From Hallerella succinigenes (GTDB lineage: Bacteria; Fibrobacterota; Fibrobacteria; Fibrobacterales; Fibrobacteraceae), in NCBI RefSeq assembly GCF_002797675.1, contig NZ_PGEX01000001.1, positions 1,364,001-1,428,000 on the forward strand: a DNA stretch of 64,000 bases, in the 5' to 3' direction. Made by a program: the position numbers and the translations under genes. The notes beneath the pieces are model-generated. The model did no database searches, was not told the origin of the DNA, and worked only from the letters and a program-made list of their open reading frames with translations. The stretch's first letter is position 1, and the number at the start of each line of letters is the position of its first letter. Below are positions 27,830 through 37,710 of the stretch, in pieces.

Positions 27830-29347
27830 ATGGATTTAGGAATTCAATTAAAGCAAGGCATGAAGTTGGATCAGAATCTGTCCCCGCAGATGCTGCAGTC
27901 CATTAAAATGCTCCAGATGAACACGATCGAACTCCAGGCGGCAATCACTCAGGAGATCGAAACGAACCCGCTCCTCGAAGCAGAAGAGCCTGTCGATAAC
28001 CGCATGGAATCCTTGGATGAACCGGTACGCGAAAGCTCGGGCGTCGATGGTGACGACAACAGCCACGATCTGATGGAACCCGGTATCGAAAATTCGATCG
28101 ACTGGAATCAGTATATGGAAGACGGGTTCCGCAATTCCGAAGCGCCGTATAAAGATTTGGGCGGCAGGGATCCCGATGAAGACCTGCGCCCGGAACCGAC
28201 GCGCGGCCTCAGCATGCAGGAGCTCTTAAAGAATCAGCTTCGCGAATGGAAACGTTCTCCGCAGATTGTGAAGATCGTGGAATATCTCATCGGCTGCGTC
28301 GGCGACAACGGCTTCCTCGCACCCGCCGACAAAGATCTTTTACTCGATGAAAATGCCGAAGAACAAAAAGACCCGGACATTGCCGAAGTCGAAGAAGTTC
28401 TGCAGAACAAAAAACCTTTAGAAGAAGCCTCTTACCCTGTGCAAGAAGCGTTCCACGTTCTACAATCCTTTACTCCGCCGGGAATCGGCGCTCGCAACCT
28501 GCGCGAATGCTTTTTGATTCAAGCCTACCGCATCCCGGACTTTTCCCCTCTTGCGATCCAGATTCTGGAAAAGCATTTCGACGCCCTGACCGAGCTCCGC
28601 TACGCAGCCATCGCCAAAGCTTTAAACAAAAGTACGGAAGAAGTGCAAAAAGCGGTCCACGAGCTGCATGTGCTTTCTCCGCATCCAGGCGCCCAGATTA
28701 ACAACACGCCAACCCAGTCGATTGTCCCCGACATGGAAGTCGTCAAAACAGGCGAAGGAAAGTTCAAGGTCGTCATGCGCTACGAACACATTCCTCGCTT
28801 GCACATCAACGAGACCTACCGCAAAATTTTACAGCAGCCGAATGCGAGCAAAAAAGACAAGGACTATGTGCGCGACAAGCTCAACGCCGCGAACACGTTT
28901 ATCAAAAGCGTGGACAATCGCCGCAGCACAATCGAACTTGTGATGAATGCGATTCTCGAAAAGCAACACGACTTCTTTGCCAAAGGCCCTGAAAATCTAA
29001 AGCCGATGATTCTGCAAGACATCGCCGATGAAGTCAAGCGCGACCCGAGTACGGTCAACCGCGTCACGAACGGCAAATACGTCGACACGCCTTACGGTAT
29101 TTACGAGCTCAAGCAGTTCTTCAGCTCGGGCATCATCCAGAGCGACGGCAGCGCTGTCGGCTCGGCAAAGATCCTCGACACGATCAAGGACCTTGTCGCA
29201 AACGAAGACCGCTCAGCTCCGCTTTCCGACCAGGCGATTGCCGATGCCCTCGAAAAACAGGGCATGAAGGTCGCCCGCCGCACGGTCGCCAAATACCGAG
29301 AAGAACTGAAAATTCTGCCCGCAAGGCATCGAAAAGCCTTAAAATAA
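27830..29347 (+). CDS. rpoN: RNA polymerase sigma-54 factor
   Basis: 505 residues. Region I: Gln-rich LDQNLSPQMLQSIKMLQM and LEAEEPVDN. The core-binding region is central. The C-terminal DNA-binding part includes DPSTVNRVTNGKYVDTPYGIYELKQFFSSG and the RpoN box ARRTVAKYRE. Sigma-54 recognises GG/GC at -24/-12; one excellent match lies upstream of the small heat-shock genes at 50982-51002. The order lptB-rpoN-hpf-hprK is a recurrent arrangement in other phyla. Confidence 0.96.
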   Translation: MDLGIQLKQGMKLDQNLSPQMLQSIKMLQMNTIELQAAITQEIETNPLLEAEEPVDNRMESLDEPVRESSGVDGDDNSHDLMEPGIENSIDWNQYMEDGFRNSEAPYKDLGGRDPDEDLRPEPTRGLSMQELLKNQLREWKRSPQIVKIVEYLIGCVGDNGFLAPADKDLLLDENAEEQKDPDIAEVEEVLQNKKPLEEASYPVQEAFHVLQSFTPPGIGARNLRECFLIQAYRIPDFSPLAIQILEKHFDALTELRYAAIAKALNKSTEEVQKAVHELHVLSPHPGAQINNTPTQSIVPDMEVVKTGEGKFKVVMRYEHIPRLHINETYRKILQQPNASKKDKDYVRDKLNAANTFIKSVDNRRSTIELVMNAILEKQHDFFAKGPENLKPMILQDIADEVKRDPSTVNRVTNGKYVDTPYGIYELKQFFSSGIIQSDGSAVGSAKILDTIKDLVANEDRSAPLSDQAIADALEKQGMKVARRTVAKYREELKILPARHRKALK

Positions 29348-29503
29348 GGGTTCACAAAGGAGCTATTCCAAATTAGAAGCCGAAAAAGAAAAAATTTTTC
29401 TCGAAAAGCGTTCTTTTTTGGAAAATAAAGATGTATATCCATTGATGGGAGGACGTCCAAAGTTCTCCAAAAGTTATTTTCCACCCTTAACTGGAGGTTC
29501 GAT

Positions 29504-29836
29504 ATGGAAGTTCAAATTGCCGCTCGTCATTGCACTATTTCTGATACTCTTCAAGCTACCCTTAAAGATGCAGTGGACGCACTTGGAAAATTCTATCCGA
29601 ACATTACTTCTGCTTCCATCGTTCTCGACAAGATCAGCGATCTCAGTCGCCATGTGGCAATTTCTCTGAATGTGAAGGGCGCAACCGTCGTCGCCTCCGC
29701 AGACGAAGAAACAATGGGAAAAGCGATTGATGTCGCTTTTGAACGCGCGAAAGTGCAGCTCAAGAAGGCTAACGAAAAGCAGAGCGCCCATCAGGCGGAA
29801 TCGATGGCAGAAGTCACCGCTGCTGCACAAAAGTAA
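29504..29836 (+). CDS. hpf: ribosome hibernation-promoting factor (short type)
   Basis: 110 residues. It has the S30AE/HPF fold pattern: QIAARHCTISDTLQATLKDAV, the FYPNITSASIVLDK strand, and DVAFERAKVQLKK at the end. The protein binds the decoding centre and promotes inactive ribosome dimers in stationary phase. The long-form C-terminal dimerisation domain is absent. It is preceded by CTGGAGG. The 156 bases between rpoN and this gene probably hold its own promoter. Confidence 0.88.
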   Translation: MEVQIAARHCTISDTLQATLKDAVDALGKFYPNITSASIVLDKISDLSRHVAISLNVKGATVVASADEETMGKAIDVAFERAKVQLKKANEKQSAHQAESMAEVTAAAQK

Positions 29837-29838
29837 AA

Positions 29839-30867
29839 GTGGCATACTACTGTTTTAACAATCAAGATATCAAGCGCCGAGCCCTGTGCCCGGTTCTTGA
29901 TTTTTTTAAACACTTCCAGAAACCGCTGAAGCTCAAGCTTCACACGCCGGAAAATTCCTTAAAAACCAATATTTCTCATATCGGGATTCATCGTCCGGGC
30001 CTTGCGATGTCCGGGTATCTTTCTGTTTATAATCCCGATCAAATCCAGATGATCGGCTCCACGGAATGGAGCTATCTAGAAAGCGTCGGCAGCGAAGCCC
30101 GCGAATATATTTTCGCCAAGCTTTCTGAATTTCGATCTCCCATGTGGGTGCTGACACACAATTTGACGCCGCATCAAGAACTTTTGAACATGTGCGTCAA
30201 ACAGAACGTTCCGCTCATGACAACGGAACTTTCGACCTTTGACTTTGCAAAAGAAACGCAGCGTTTCCTTGAACAGTATTTTGCGGAATATACGTCCGTC
30301 CATGCGAGCCTCGTTGACGTTTACGGCGTGGGCATGCTCTACGTGGGCGACAGCAACGTCGGCAAATCCGAATGCGTGCTCGATCTTGTGGAACGCGGTC
30401 ACCGCCTGGTTGCAGACGACTCCGTTCGCATCACGCGCATCGGCGATACGCTCATCGGTCGCTCAGAAGCCCTGATCAAACATCACATGGAAATCCGCGG
30501 CATCGGCATCATCGATGTCAAATCCATGTTCGGTATCAAATCCGTGCGACGAAAAAAGAAGATCGAAGTCGTCATAGAACTGCAACCGTGGCAGCAGGGT
30601 ATGACTTACGAACGCACGGGCCTTTCCAACGCATACGAAGAAATCCTCGGAGTTAAGGTTCCCAAAGTTTTGATTCCGGTCGCTCCGGGCAAGAGCCTAA
30701 CCGTAATTTCCGAAGTCATCGCCATGAACGCGCTCATGAAAATGAACGGCGTGGACGCCGCCAAGGAATTTAATGCTAATTTGTTGAAAGTCATTCAAGA
30801 TAAGGCGCAAGGCCTTTTCAAGGATGACGGTTTTAACGACGTTCTGATCGGTACCACGTATGAATAG
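29839..30867 (+). CDS. hprK: HPr kinase/phosphorylase
   Basis: 342 residues, GTG start. N-terminal regulatory domain, then the catalytic domain with P-loop YVGDSNVGKSECVLDLVERG, ADDSVRI, and the HprK signature IRGIGIIDVKSMFG. It phosphorylates Ser46 of HPr using ATP and can reverse the reaction. Its target (3408-3683) keeps Ser46. The gene is 2 bases behind hpf and overlaps the next MCE gene by 8. Confidence 0.93.
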   Translation: MAYYCFNNQDIKRRALCPVLDFFKHFQKPLKLKLHTPENSLKTNISHIGIHRPGLAMSGYLSVYNPDQIQMIGSTEWSYLESVGSEAREYIFAKLSEFRSPMWVLTHNLTPHQELLNMCVKQNVPLMTTELSTFDFAKETQRFLEQYFAEYTSVHASLVDVYGVGMLYVGDSNVGKSECVLDLVERGHRLVADDSVRITRIGDTLIGRSEALIKHHMEIRGIGIIDVKSMFGIKSVRRKKKIEVVIELQPWQQGMTYERTGLSNAYEEILGVKVPKVLIPVAPGKSLTVISEVIAMNALMKMNGVDAAKEFNANLLKVIQDKAQGLFKDDGFNDVLIGTTYE

Positions 30868-31756
30868 CAAGATTTCGATGCACGGCAACAAGCGAATGCT
30901 CTTCGGCGTTCTGTTCCTTGCCAGTCTCATCTTCTTGCTCTGGTATTTTTTTCACCCTCTCAGCCCTTATAACGAGCGCACCCATTACACCGCCGCCTTT
31001 AGCGTTGTCGGTCCCATCGGCAGTGGAAGCAATGTGAAAATCGGCGGACTCCCCAAAGGCCGTATTCTGGGAATGCACAAAACAGATTCCTGTATCTACG
31101 TCACCTTCGAAGTGGTCTCCACAGTTTCTATTCCCAAGGATTCGAAACTCACCTTTACGACAGTCGGATTCCTCGGCAACCACGAAATCTGCATCCATCT
31201 CGGCACCTCCGATACAGTCTACACATCCAAGGATACGATTTTTAATACTCTCTTCGATAAGGGATTGAACACCGCCCTCGCCGAATTCAATGCAACTCTC
31301 GAAACAACCCTCGCCCTGCTCGACACCATCGAAAAAGATTCCGACCGTCAAAAGCTTGACCGCGTGATTCGCAAAGGCAAGAACTTGGTCGCAACCGCAA
31401 ACAGCGACATGGAAAGTTGGAAAAACGAAGCGAAAACCCTCTTTGAAAATCTTTCCTCTTCCGCAGACAAGCTTCAGAATTCCTTTGAAAAGTTGAAGTC
31501 CGACGCAGGCACCCTCGAAGGAGACGGCTCCGAACTGCTGTCCAAACTGGAACAGTTGACAACTTCCGTCGAAAATACCAAAATCCAGTCGAAAAACGTT
31601 CTGGAAAAGCTCGCTCGAAACGACAACACCGCCGCTCTCGTGATGCAAAAAGGCAGCGAAGTTTCTAAACAGCTGGATGCAATCCGAGCAAGTGCACAGG
31701 CCCTCATCGCTGACGTTAAAAAACACGGCATCAAGCTGAACGTAGACATCTTCTAA
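30860..31756 (+). CDS. MCE/MlaD-family lipid-transport protein, second copy
   Basis: 298 residues. N-terminal membrane anchor (RMLFGVLFLASLIFLLWYFF), MCE domain (VVGPIGSGSNVKIGGLPKGR, VGFLGNHEICI), then a long coiled-coil-like helical region. The protein ends in GIKLNVDIF, nearly matching the first MCE protein at 2477-3385. Its position directly behind hprK with an 8-base overlap suggests co-expression. No permease or ATPase partner is adjacent. Confidence 0.85.
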   Translation: MNSKISMHGNKRMLFGVLFLASLIFLLWYFFHPLSPYNERTHYTAAFSVVGPIGSGSNVKIGGLPKGRILGMHKTDSCIYVTFEVVSTVSIPKDSKLTFTTVGFLGNHEICIHLGTSDTVYTSKDTIFNTLFDKGLNTALAEFNATLETTLALLDTIEKDSDRQKLDRVIRKGKNLVATANSDMESWKNEAKTLFENLSSSADKLQNSFEKLKSDAGTLEGDGSELLSKLEQLTTSVENTKIQSKNVLEKLARNDNTAALVMQKGSEVSKQLDAIRASAQALIADVKKHGIKLNVDIF

Positions 31757-31807
31757 AGATACCTTTTTTATAAGTTTCTTCCCCTCATAAATACTTATGT
31801 TTAGGGT

Positions 31808-34564
31808 ATGGTTAGTTTGAAAAAATATGCTTTGGCAATCGCCACTCTCAGCGGTCTACTTCTTTCTTGCAGTGACAATCTCGATGACGTCTCCGAAGAT
31901 GATTTGAATCCTCCGGGAGAAATTCCTGCGGATGCCGAGAATTTTATGCGCAGCGCTCCAGTCGTCTTTACCGAAGTGAATCCTCAGAATTTCACGTTCC
32001 AAGATGAAGACGGCGACAATTCCGATTGGATCGAGCTTTTTAACCCCGCCGATACCGCAGTGAACCTGAAAGGCTTTTCTCTTTCGAATTCCGAAAGCGA
32101 GCCTCGCAAATGGACATTCGGAAACGCGATTGTTCCGCCTCAGAGTTTTTTGATCGTTTATTTTTCGAAAAAGGACCGTGCCGATTACGAAACTCCTTCA
32201 GATTCTACCGATATGCTGGGGAGCGGCGCGTGGAGCTGGAGCGATTCCCAATCCACCCCTGTTGCAGGCAATAGCATTGCAGAACCTTGGCAGACTTCGA
32301 ATTACGTTTCTAGCGTAAACGGAAGGCGCTCCATTTCGGGGCAGATGCAACTTGCGGTCAATACGGAACTTGGCTGGAGCAGCGCCTGTATTTTCGTCGG
32401 GGTGAATTCCGGTTCGACTTCCGATGTGCAAGACTTGAAAACGGCGAATCAGCTTCTGCTGACGGGTTACGTGACAAAGGACGAACCTTTGGAAATTCGC
32501 CTTACGCAGCCCGATTACGATGATTGGCTCGGCTGGTCGACAACGATTACCGGCACCGGGGATTCTTCGACAGTGTACAAGATTTCCCTGCCGACGGGAA
32601 CCTCCTTTCCGGATTTGCAAAACATTTACGGGACGCGTTTCGCCGCGGTCAACAATCACTACAACCGTGTACAGTTCAAGTTCACCTCATACATCGCCTG
32701 CAACCAGGGACATTTTCCCCATACAAATTTCAAACTTCCCAAATCAGGCGGGAGCGTTTTCCTGTTTGATTCCACAGGCGCCCTGCGCGATTCCATTCTT
32801 TACCCTAGCGTTCCCCAAGGAAAAACCTTTTCCTTCGCCGGAAACGGTTGGGGCTTTGCAGAGCCTACTCCGCTCGGGATTACGAGTGAAGCTTATGCTG
32901 TCCAAGCCACAAACCGCTTTGAGCTTCCCGAATCCGGATTTTACACGGATCCGTTTACGGTCTCCCTCACAAGCGATTCTTTGAGCGTTGCCCGCTGCGA
33001 ACTCGGCGGAAAACTTCCGACGGAAACAAGCCCCGTCGTCACCACGCTCGACATTTCCCAAACTACAGTTCTCCGCTGCGCCACGTTCCGCACAGGCGCC
33101 TTGCCAAGCGATGTCAGCACACGCACCTACATCTTTGAAAGCGCACCGAGCATCGCTACGGCTTTCATTACCGCCGACCCGAATTCTCTCTTTGATCCGG
33201 ACTCGGGAATTTACGAAGAAGGCCCAAACGCAAGCCCCGAAGAACCGCATTACGGCGCAAATTACTGGCTCGACAAAACGATCCCTGCCGAAATCACCTT
33301 CTTTGAGCCTGGCGCCCAAACGCCCGCATTCAGCAAAACGGTCGGCTACGAAATCTTCGGCAATTACAGCCGTACAAACGCTAAAAAATCCTTCGCCCTC
33401 AAATTCCGCAAGCGCTACGGAGATTCCGAACTCGAATACAAGATTTTCCCCGAATTTCCAAACCTCGCCGTTTTTAAGGATCTCGTCTTCCGCAACAACG
33501 GCGGGAACTTTTACCAGGATTACATCCGAGACAGACTCGGATCGAGCATCACGCAAGGCTTAGGCGTCGATTATCAAAAGGCTCGCCCATCGATCGTCTA
33601 CGTAAACGGAAAATACTTTGGCATTCACAATATCCGTGAACGCCTGAACGAAAACTACTTTCTCACGAATTACGGCTATGACGAAGGCTCCATTGACCTG
33701 CTCAAAACCAACAACGAGGTCACCTGTGGCAGCGCAAGCGATTACCTCGCCCTCGAAAGATATATCCAAGCTAACGATCTCCGCGACAGCGCCGCTTACG
33801 CCTACGTTCAAAGCCTGATGGACGTGGACAATTACACGAATTACATCCAAACGGAAATGTTCATCGCCAATCGCGACTGGCCAGGCAATAACCTTAAAAA
33901 GTGGAAAAGCCATTCGCCCGAAACCAAGTGGAAATGGATGCTCTACGATTTAGACTGGGGATTTGACAACGGTCACGCCGAAGACAGATACGCATCCATG
34001 AACATGTTCGAATACACCTTGGATTCCACGGCGACCAGTTACCCGAACGGCGTCGAATACACGGTTCCCATCCGAAACCTGCTCAAGAATTCCACCTTCC
34101 GCAATCGGTTCATCAACCGCTTCGTCGCGCTGACCGTAACCAAATTCAGCGTCGATACCGTCCTTGCAAAAATACACAGCATGATGCAAGAAATCCAAGC
34201 GGAAATTCCCCGCGATCAGGACCGTTGGGGCCATAACGCGAGCTATATGGAAAACCAGCTTTCCAAGATCGAAAATTTTGCCAAGATCCGCCCCGCTCAA
34301 GTCATCGCCGAAATGGAAGACTATTTTGGGCTTTCTGACTTCGCCACAGTCACGCTCGACCCAGGAAGCTGCGGCACGATTTCCGTTGACGGCATTTCCC
34401 TGCACCATGCGACCGCGCTCAAGCTTTACCCGAATATTCCGGTAACGCTTACCGCAGAACCTTCAGCCGGTTGCACGTTCATCGGTTGGAACGACGGTGA
34501 TACTTCTAGCGTTAAAACGCTCCTCCCTGCCGACGGAAGCGTCTATACCGCACTCTTCCGCTGA
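31808..34564 (+). CDS. surface lipoprotein with lamin-tail and CotH-kinase domains
   Basis: 918 residues. Lipoprotein signal (LAIATLSGLLLSC). N-terminal lamin-tail domain (about 50-130: FTEVNPQNFTFQDEDGDNSD, WIELFNP). A middle domain resembles the chitobiase C-terminal fold (about 375-445). The CotH kinase-like domain (about 500-790) contains SFALKFRKRYG, VYVNGKYFGIHNIRERLNE and the metal/ATP motif WKWMLYDLDWGFDN. A bacterial repeat ends the protein (PVTLTAEPSAGCTFIGWNDG). CotH proteins phosphorylate secreted partners; such domain mixes are common in Fibrobacter surface proteins. Substrate unknown. Confidence 0.88.
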   Translation: MVSLKKYALAIATLSGLLLSCSDNLDDVSEDDLNPPGEIPADAENFMRSAPVVFTEVNPQNFTFQDEDGDNSDWIELFNPADTAVNLKGFSLSNSESEPRKWTFGNAIVPPQSFLIVYFSKKDRADYETPSDSTDMLGSGAWSWSDSQSTPVAGNSIAEPWQTSNYVSSVNGRRSISGQMQLAVNTELGWSSACIFVGVNSGSTSDVQDLKTANQLLLTGYVTKDEPLEIRLTQPDYDDWLGWSTTITGTGDSSTVYKISLPTGTSFPDLQNIYGTRFAAVNNHYNRVQFKFTSYIACNQGHFPHTNFKLPKSGGSVFLFDSTGALRDSILYPSVPQGKTFSFAGNGWGFAEPTPLGITSEAYAVQATNRFELPESGFYTDPFTVSLTSDSLSVARCELGGKLPTETSPVVTTLDISQTTVLRCATFRTGALPSDVSTRTYIFESAPSIATAFITADPNSLFDPDSGIYEEGPNASPEEPHYGANYWLDKTIPAEITFFEPGAQTPAFSKTVGYEIFGNYSRTNAKKSFALKFRKRYGDSELEYKIFPEFPNLAVFKDLVFRNNGGNFYQDYIRDRLGSSITQGLGVDYQKARPSIVYVNGKYFGIHNIRERLNENYFLTNYGYDEGSIDLLKTNNEVTCGSASDYLALERYIQANDLRDSAAYAYVQSLMDVDNYTNYIQTEMFIANRDWPGNNLKKWKSHSPETKWKWMLYDLDWGFDNGHAEDRYASMNMFEYTLDSTATSYPNGVEYTVPIRNLLKNSTFRNRFINRFVALTVTKFSVDTVLAKIHSMMQEIQAEIPRDQDRWGHNASYMENQLSKIENFAKIRPAQVIAEMEDYFGLSDFATVTLDPGSCGTISVDGISLHHATALKLYPNIPVTLTAEPSAGCTFIGWNDGDTSSVKTLLPADGSVYTALFR

Positions 34565-34607
34565 AGCAAAAGTTCAAAGCCTTAAACTTTTCTAAAATTG
34601 CGTTCAA

Positions 34608-36179
34608 ATGAACAAAGCGACTCTTATTATTGCGGCGAGCATGCTCGCCAGCCGTGTACTCGGCATTCTCCGTGAAATGCTCCTTGCCCGTGCAGCGGGC
34701 GTCACCGCAGAAAAGAACGCTCTGGATCTCGCCTTCCTCATCCCGGATATTCTGAATCACGTAGTGAGCACAGGCTTTCTTTCGATTGTCTTCATCCCGA
34801 TCTTTTTTGGCTACAAGACAAAAGACGACGAAGAGGGTGCCTGGAAATTCTTCAGCAATGTGCTGAACACGATTGGCATTCTTTTCCTAGCTTTAATCAT
34901 CCCGTCCTTCATTTGGATGAAGGAACTGATCAGCCTCTTCACTTCGGCGGCGGATTTGCCCGAAGAAATCCTAGACTGCGCAACATACTTCGGCAGAATC
35001 ATTTTGCCGGGACAGCTCTTTATCTTTGCCGGCAGCTTCCTCGTCGCCGTACAACATACCCGCAAGCAGTTCACGATTCCTTCGTTGACGGGCGTCATCT
35101 ACAACCTTGCGGTTATCGGCGGCGGTATCATCGGAAGCGATCACGGTCTCGAAGGATTTGCGTGGGGCGTTCCCATCGGTGCGTTCATCGGTTTCTTTGT
35201 TCTGCAGATTTTTGGAGCCTACCGTAGCGGGATACATTACCGCTTCTATTTGAACCCGAAGCATCCCGACATAATACGGTATGTGAAGATGATGTTCCCG
35301 ATGTCCTTTGGCGTCGGAAGCATGTTCGCATTTGAATTTATCATTCGAAGCTTCGGCGGCATTTTCGGTTCGAGCGGAATTTCTAGTTTGAATTACGCCT
35401 ACCGTGTGATGTACACTCTCGTCGCGGTCTTCGGATTTTCCGTTGGCGTTTCCGGCTACCCGGATATGGCGCGCCTTGTCAAAGAAAACAAGTTCAGCGA
35501 GCTGAATAACAAGATCTGGTCGAGCCTTTCGAGAATGTTCTGCATTCTCGTTCCAGCGGTCATCACAATCTGGGCACTTTCCTTCCCCGCTGTAAGAATT
35601 CTTTTTGAACGTGGCGCCTTTTTACGCGATACGACGGAATACGTGGCAAAACTTTTGCACTGGTATTTGCCGGCAAGCCTTGGTCTTTGCCTGCAAGCGG
35701 TGCTCGTGCGTTCCTTCTATGCAAAAGAAAAGATGTGGACGCCAACGCTCATCAACACGGGCATTTTCCTGCTGACGATTCCCGCCTACCTCTTCTTCGC
35801 CGAGGACTTCGGTATTTATGTAGTCCCAATCATCGGAGCCTCAGGCGCCATACTCCAAGTGGCAACGATGGTGTTCCTCTGGGCGCGTCAAACGGGTACG
35901 GAGGGCATGGAACATGCTCTTTGGAATATGGGAAGAGCTCTCGCCAGTTTCGCCGCAATGATCGTCATCGCTATTGCTATCGAGAATATTTCATACGACT
36001 TTGTCCGCAGTTGCTCGCTGTTCGCTCTGATCGTTTATTCAGGCTTTATCGGCATTCTTCTTTTCCCTACGTGCCTTGGACTACAAAAAGCAATTGGTTC
36101 CGATGACGCAGGCGATATTTTAAATGAACTTCTCGGAAAAATTCTCCGTAAGTCGCGCATTACAAAAAAAAATTTGTAA
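34608..36179 (+). CDS. murJ: lipid II flippase MurJ
   Basis: 523 residues with about 14 hydrophobic segments. N-terminal MLASRVLGILREMLLAR, the loop PGQLFIFAGSFLVAVQHTRKQF, GLCLQAVLVRSFYA and LFERGAFLRDTTE match MurJ/MviN of the MOP superfamily. It moves the peptidoglycan precursor lipid II to the outer face of the inner membrane. It follows the CotH gene after 43 bases. Confidence 0.92.
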   Translation: MNKATLIIAASMLASRVLGILREMLLARAAGVTAEKNALDLAFLIPDILNHVVSTGFLSIVFIPIFFGYKTKDDEEGAWKFFSNVLNTIGILFLALIIPSFIWMKELISLFTSAADLPEEILDCATYFGRIILPGQLFIFAGSFLVAVQHTRKQFTIPSLTGVIYNLAVIGGGIIGSDHGLEGFAWGVPIGAFIGFFVLQIFGAYRSGIHYRFYLNPKHPDIIRYVKMMFPMSFGVGSMFAFEFIIRSFGGIFGSSGISSLNYAYRVMYTLVAVFGFSVGVSGYPDMARLVKENKFSELNNKIWSSLSRMFCILVPAVITIWALSFPAVRILFERGAFLRDTTEYVAKLLHWYLPASLGLCLQAVLVRSFYAKEKMWTPTLINTGIFLLTIPAYLFFAEDFGIYVVPIIGASGAILQVATMVFLWARQTGTEGMEHALWNMGRALASFAAMIVIAIAIENISYDFVRSCSLFALIVYSGFIGILLFPTCLGLQKAIGSDDAGDILNELLGKILRKSRITKKNL

Positions 36180-36217
36180 ATTAATGCAGAACACTTTCGC
36201 GTTCAAGGAGATAATCT

Positions 36218-36757
36218 ATGGAATTAAAAGGCTCTAAAACAGAGAAGAACTTGTGGACCGCTTTTGCTGGAGAATCTCAGGCTCGTAATAAATACACTTA
36301 CTATGCGTCTAAGGCGCGCAAAGATGGCTACGTTCAAATCGCAAACATCTTTGAAGAAACAGCGGGCAATGAAAAGGAGCACGCTAAACTTTGGTTCAAG
36401 TATCTGAAGGGTGGTGAAATTCCCGATACCATCGCAAACTTGAAGGATGCCGCTGATGGCGAAAACTATGAATGGACCGACATGTACGCTCAGATGGCGA
36501 AGGAAGCTCGTGAAGAAGGCTTCAACGAAATCGCGAGAAAGTTCGAAATGGTCGCCAAGATTGAAAAGGAACACGAAGAACGCTATCGTAAGTTGCTGAA
36601 GAACGTAGAAGAAGGGCTTGTCTTCTCGCGTGACGGTGACACGATTTGGCAGTGCTCCAACTGCGGTCACATCATCATCGGCAAAAAGGCTCCGGCCGTT
36701 TGCCCGGTCTGCAACCATCCGCAGAGCTACTTCGAAATCAAGAAAGAAAACTATTAA
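36218..36757 (+). CDS. rubrerythrin
   Basis: 179 residues. Ferritin-like diiron domain with two E..H pairs ([47 protein letters not shown]), then a C-terminal rubredoxin domain with two Cys pairs ([23 protein letters not shown]). It reduces hydrogen peroxide in anaerobes, in line with a strictly anaerobic host. A strong ribosome-binding site (AAGGAGAT) precedes it. Confidence 0.95.
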   Translation: MELKGSKTEKNLWTAFAGESQARNKYTYYASKARKDGYVQIANIFEETAGNEKEHAKLWFKYLKGGEIPDTIANLKDAADGENYEWTDMYAQMAKEAREEGFNEIARKFEMVAKIEKEHEERYRKLLKNVEEGLVFSRDGDTIWQCSNCGHIIIGKKAPAVCPVCNHPQSYFEIKKENY

Positions 36758-36780
36758 AGCTTGTTGTCAGATCAACAGCA

Positions 36781-36814
36781 AAAAATCCCCGTGCGAGTGC
36801 ATGGGGATTTTTTT
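36781..36814. terminator. bidirectional terminator between rubrerythrin and mscL
   Basis: AAAAATCCCC and GGGGATTTTT form a ten-pair stem around a GTGCGAGTGCAT loop, with flanking A and T runs. It can terminate both converging genes. Confidence 0.9.
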
Positions 36815-36828
36815 GAATCTTAACCGAA

Positions 36829-37275
36829 TTACTTCTTGAGCAAATCGCGGATTTCCGTCAAGAGAACTTCTTCCTTGGACGGTGCCGGCGGTGCTGGCGG
36901 CTCGGCCGGCTTTGCTTCTTCCTGCTTGCGCATGTTCTGCATAAAGCCGAGGAACTTCTTCATCACGATGAAGACGACAAGAGCGACAATGAGAAAGTCC
37001 AAAACGCCACCGATGAAGTTACCGTAAGGAATCGCGACACCAGATTCCGTCGTGTAGGAAAGCGTCTTCAAACCTTCGGCAGCATTCTTTGTACCCGAAA
37101 CAGCTGCGATGATTGCTGTCACGCACGGCATCACGATGTCGTTCACGAAAGAAGTGACAATTTTACCGAAAGCACCACCGATAATGACACCTATCGCCAT
37201 GTCGACGATGTTGCCCTTAAACGCGAACGCCTTAAATTCAGCAAGAAGGCCTGTAGCCTTATTTTTAATGTCCAT
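36829..37275 (-). CDS. mscL: large-conductance mechanosensitive channel
   Basis: 148 residues. N-terminal amphipathic helix, TM1 ([20 protein letters not shown]), a periplasmic loop, TM2 ([20 protein letters not shown]) and a C-terminal helix ([12 protein letters not shown]) after a Pro/Ala linker. This is the MscL pattern; the channel opens at high membrane tension to release solutes. It starts behind a GGAGT motif. Confidence 0.95.
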   Translation of the reverse strand: MDIKNKATGLLAEFKAFAFKGNIVDMAIGVIIGGAFGKIVTSFVNDIVMPCVTAIIAAVSGTKNAAEGLKTLSYTTESGVAIPYGNFIGGVLDFLIVALVVFIVMKKFLGFMQNMRKQEEAKPAEPPAPPAPSKEEVLLTEIRDLLKK

Positions 37276-37414
37276 ACATGGACTCCTTTTTAATGGATAA
37301 GTTGAATCACTAGTGTCCTCAAAAATTTAAAATAAAAACAGGCCGTTGAAAAGATCAAGTATTCCTTCCTCGACTTTTCGTGTTTTTCAACACTTCTAGC
37401 AGTCAAAAGTTCCT

Positions 37415-37487
37415 GGAGCGGGGTCTTATCGGTAAGCGAACTAGCGCCAGCCGTTTGACGGCCTTTCCTCGAATCACCCCGCTATCC
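37415..37487. other. predicted structured element in a 435-base gene-free stretch
   Basis: GCGGGGT at 37418-37424 pairs with ACCCCGC at 37476-37482, extendable by an A-T pair and a bulged GG/CC. Within it lie hairpins CTTA-TCGG-TAAG and GCCGT-TTG-ACGGC, giving a three-way-junction shape. About 25 bases further left, GTTGAAAA and TTTTCAAC (about 37345-37392) form another inverted repeat. It could be a small RNA, an attenuator, or the end of the small broken reading frame at 37502-37668. A tRNA was ruled out. Confidence 0.45.
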
Positions 37488-37501
37488 CAAATGCGAAGAA
37501 G

Positions 37502-37668
37502 CTATTTCTTCTTATTCAAGAATTCGGCTCGTTTCCGCAACCATTCATCCATCAATGCTCGTAGTTCGCGGGTATTGACCGTGCAGATTTCCGTTTTATT
37601 TTCATTCTCGGGACAGAGGAATTCTATTACCGTTTTGTCCTTGTCAACCTCGATTTAGAGGTGCCCAT
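37502..37668 (-). pseudogene. small reading frame with an apparent one-base deletion
   Basis: The minus strand from 37654 to a TAG at 37502 encodes about 50 plausible residues (KTVIEFLCPENENKTE, ELRALMDEWLRKRAEF) but has a stop directly upstream and no good start. An ATG at 37668 begins MGTSK in another frame; adding one A in the AAA run would join them into a 55-residue protein. Either the gene is decayed, or the base is a sequencing error. I do not recognise the product. Confidence 0.4.
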
Positions 37669-37710
37669 ATAATAATTATTCCAAGTTGGCATAATTACTA
37701 TCTTTGGCCC

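Noticed and set aside
37418-37482. tRNA-like fold with GCGGGGT/ACCCCGC acceptor
   Set aside because: No T-arm of the right length next to the acceptor and no credible anticodon arm on either strand.
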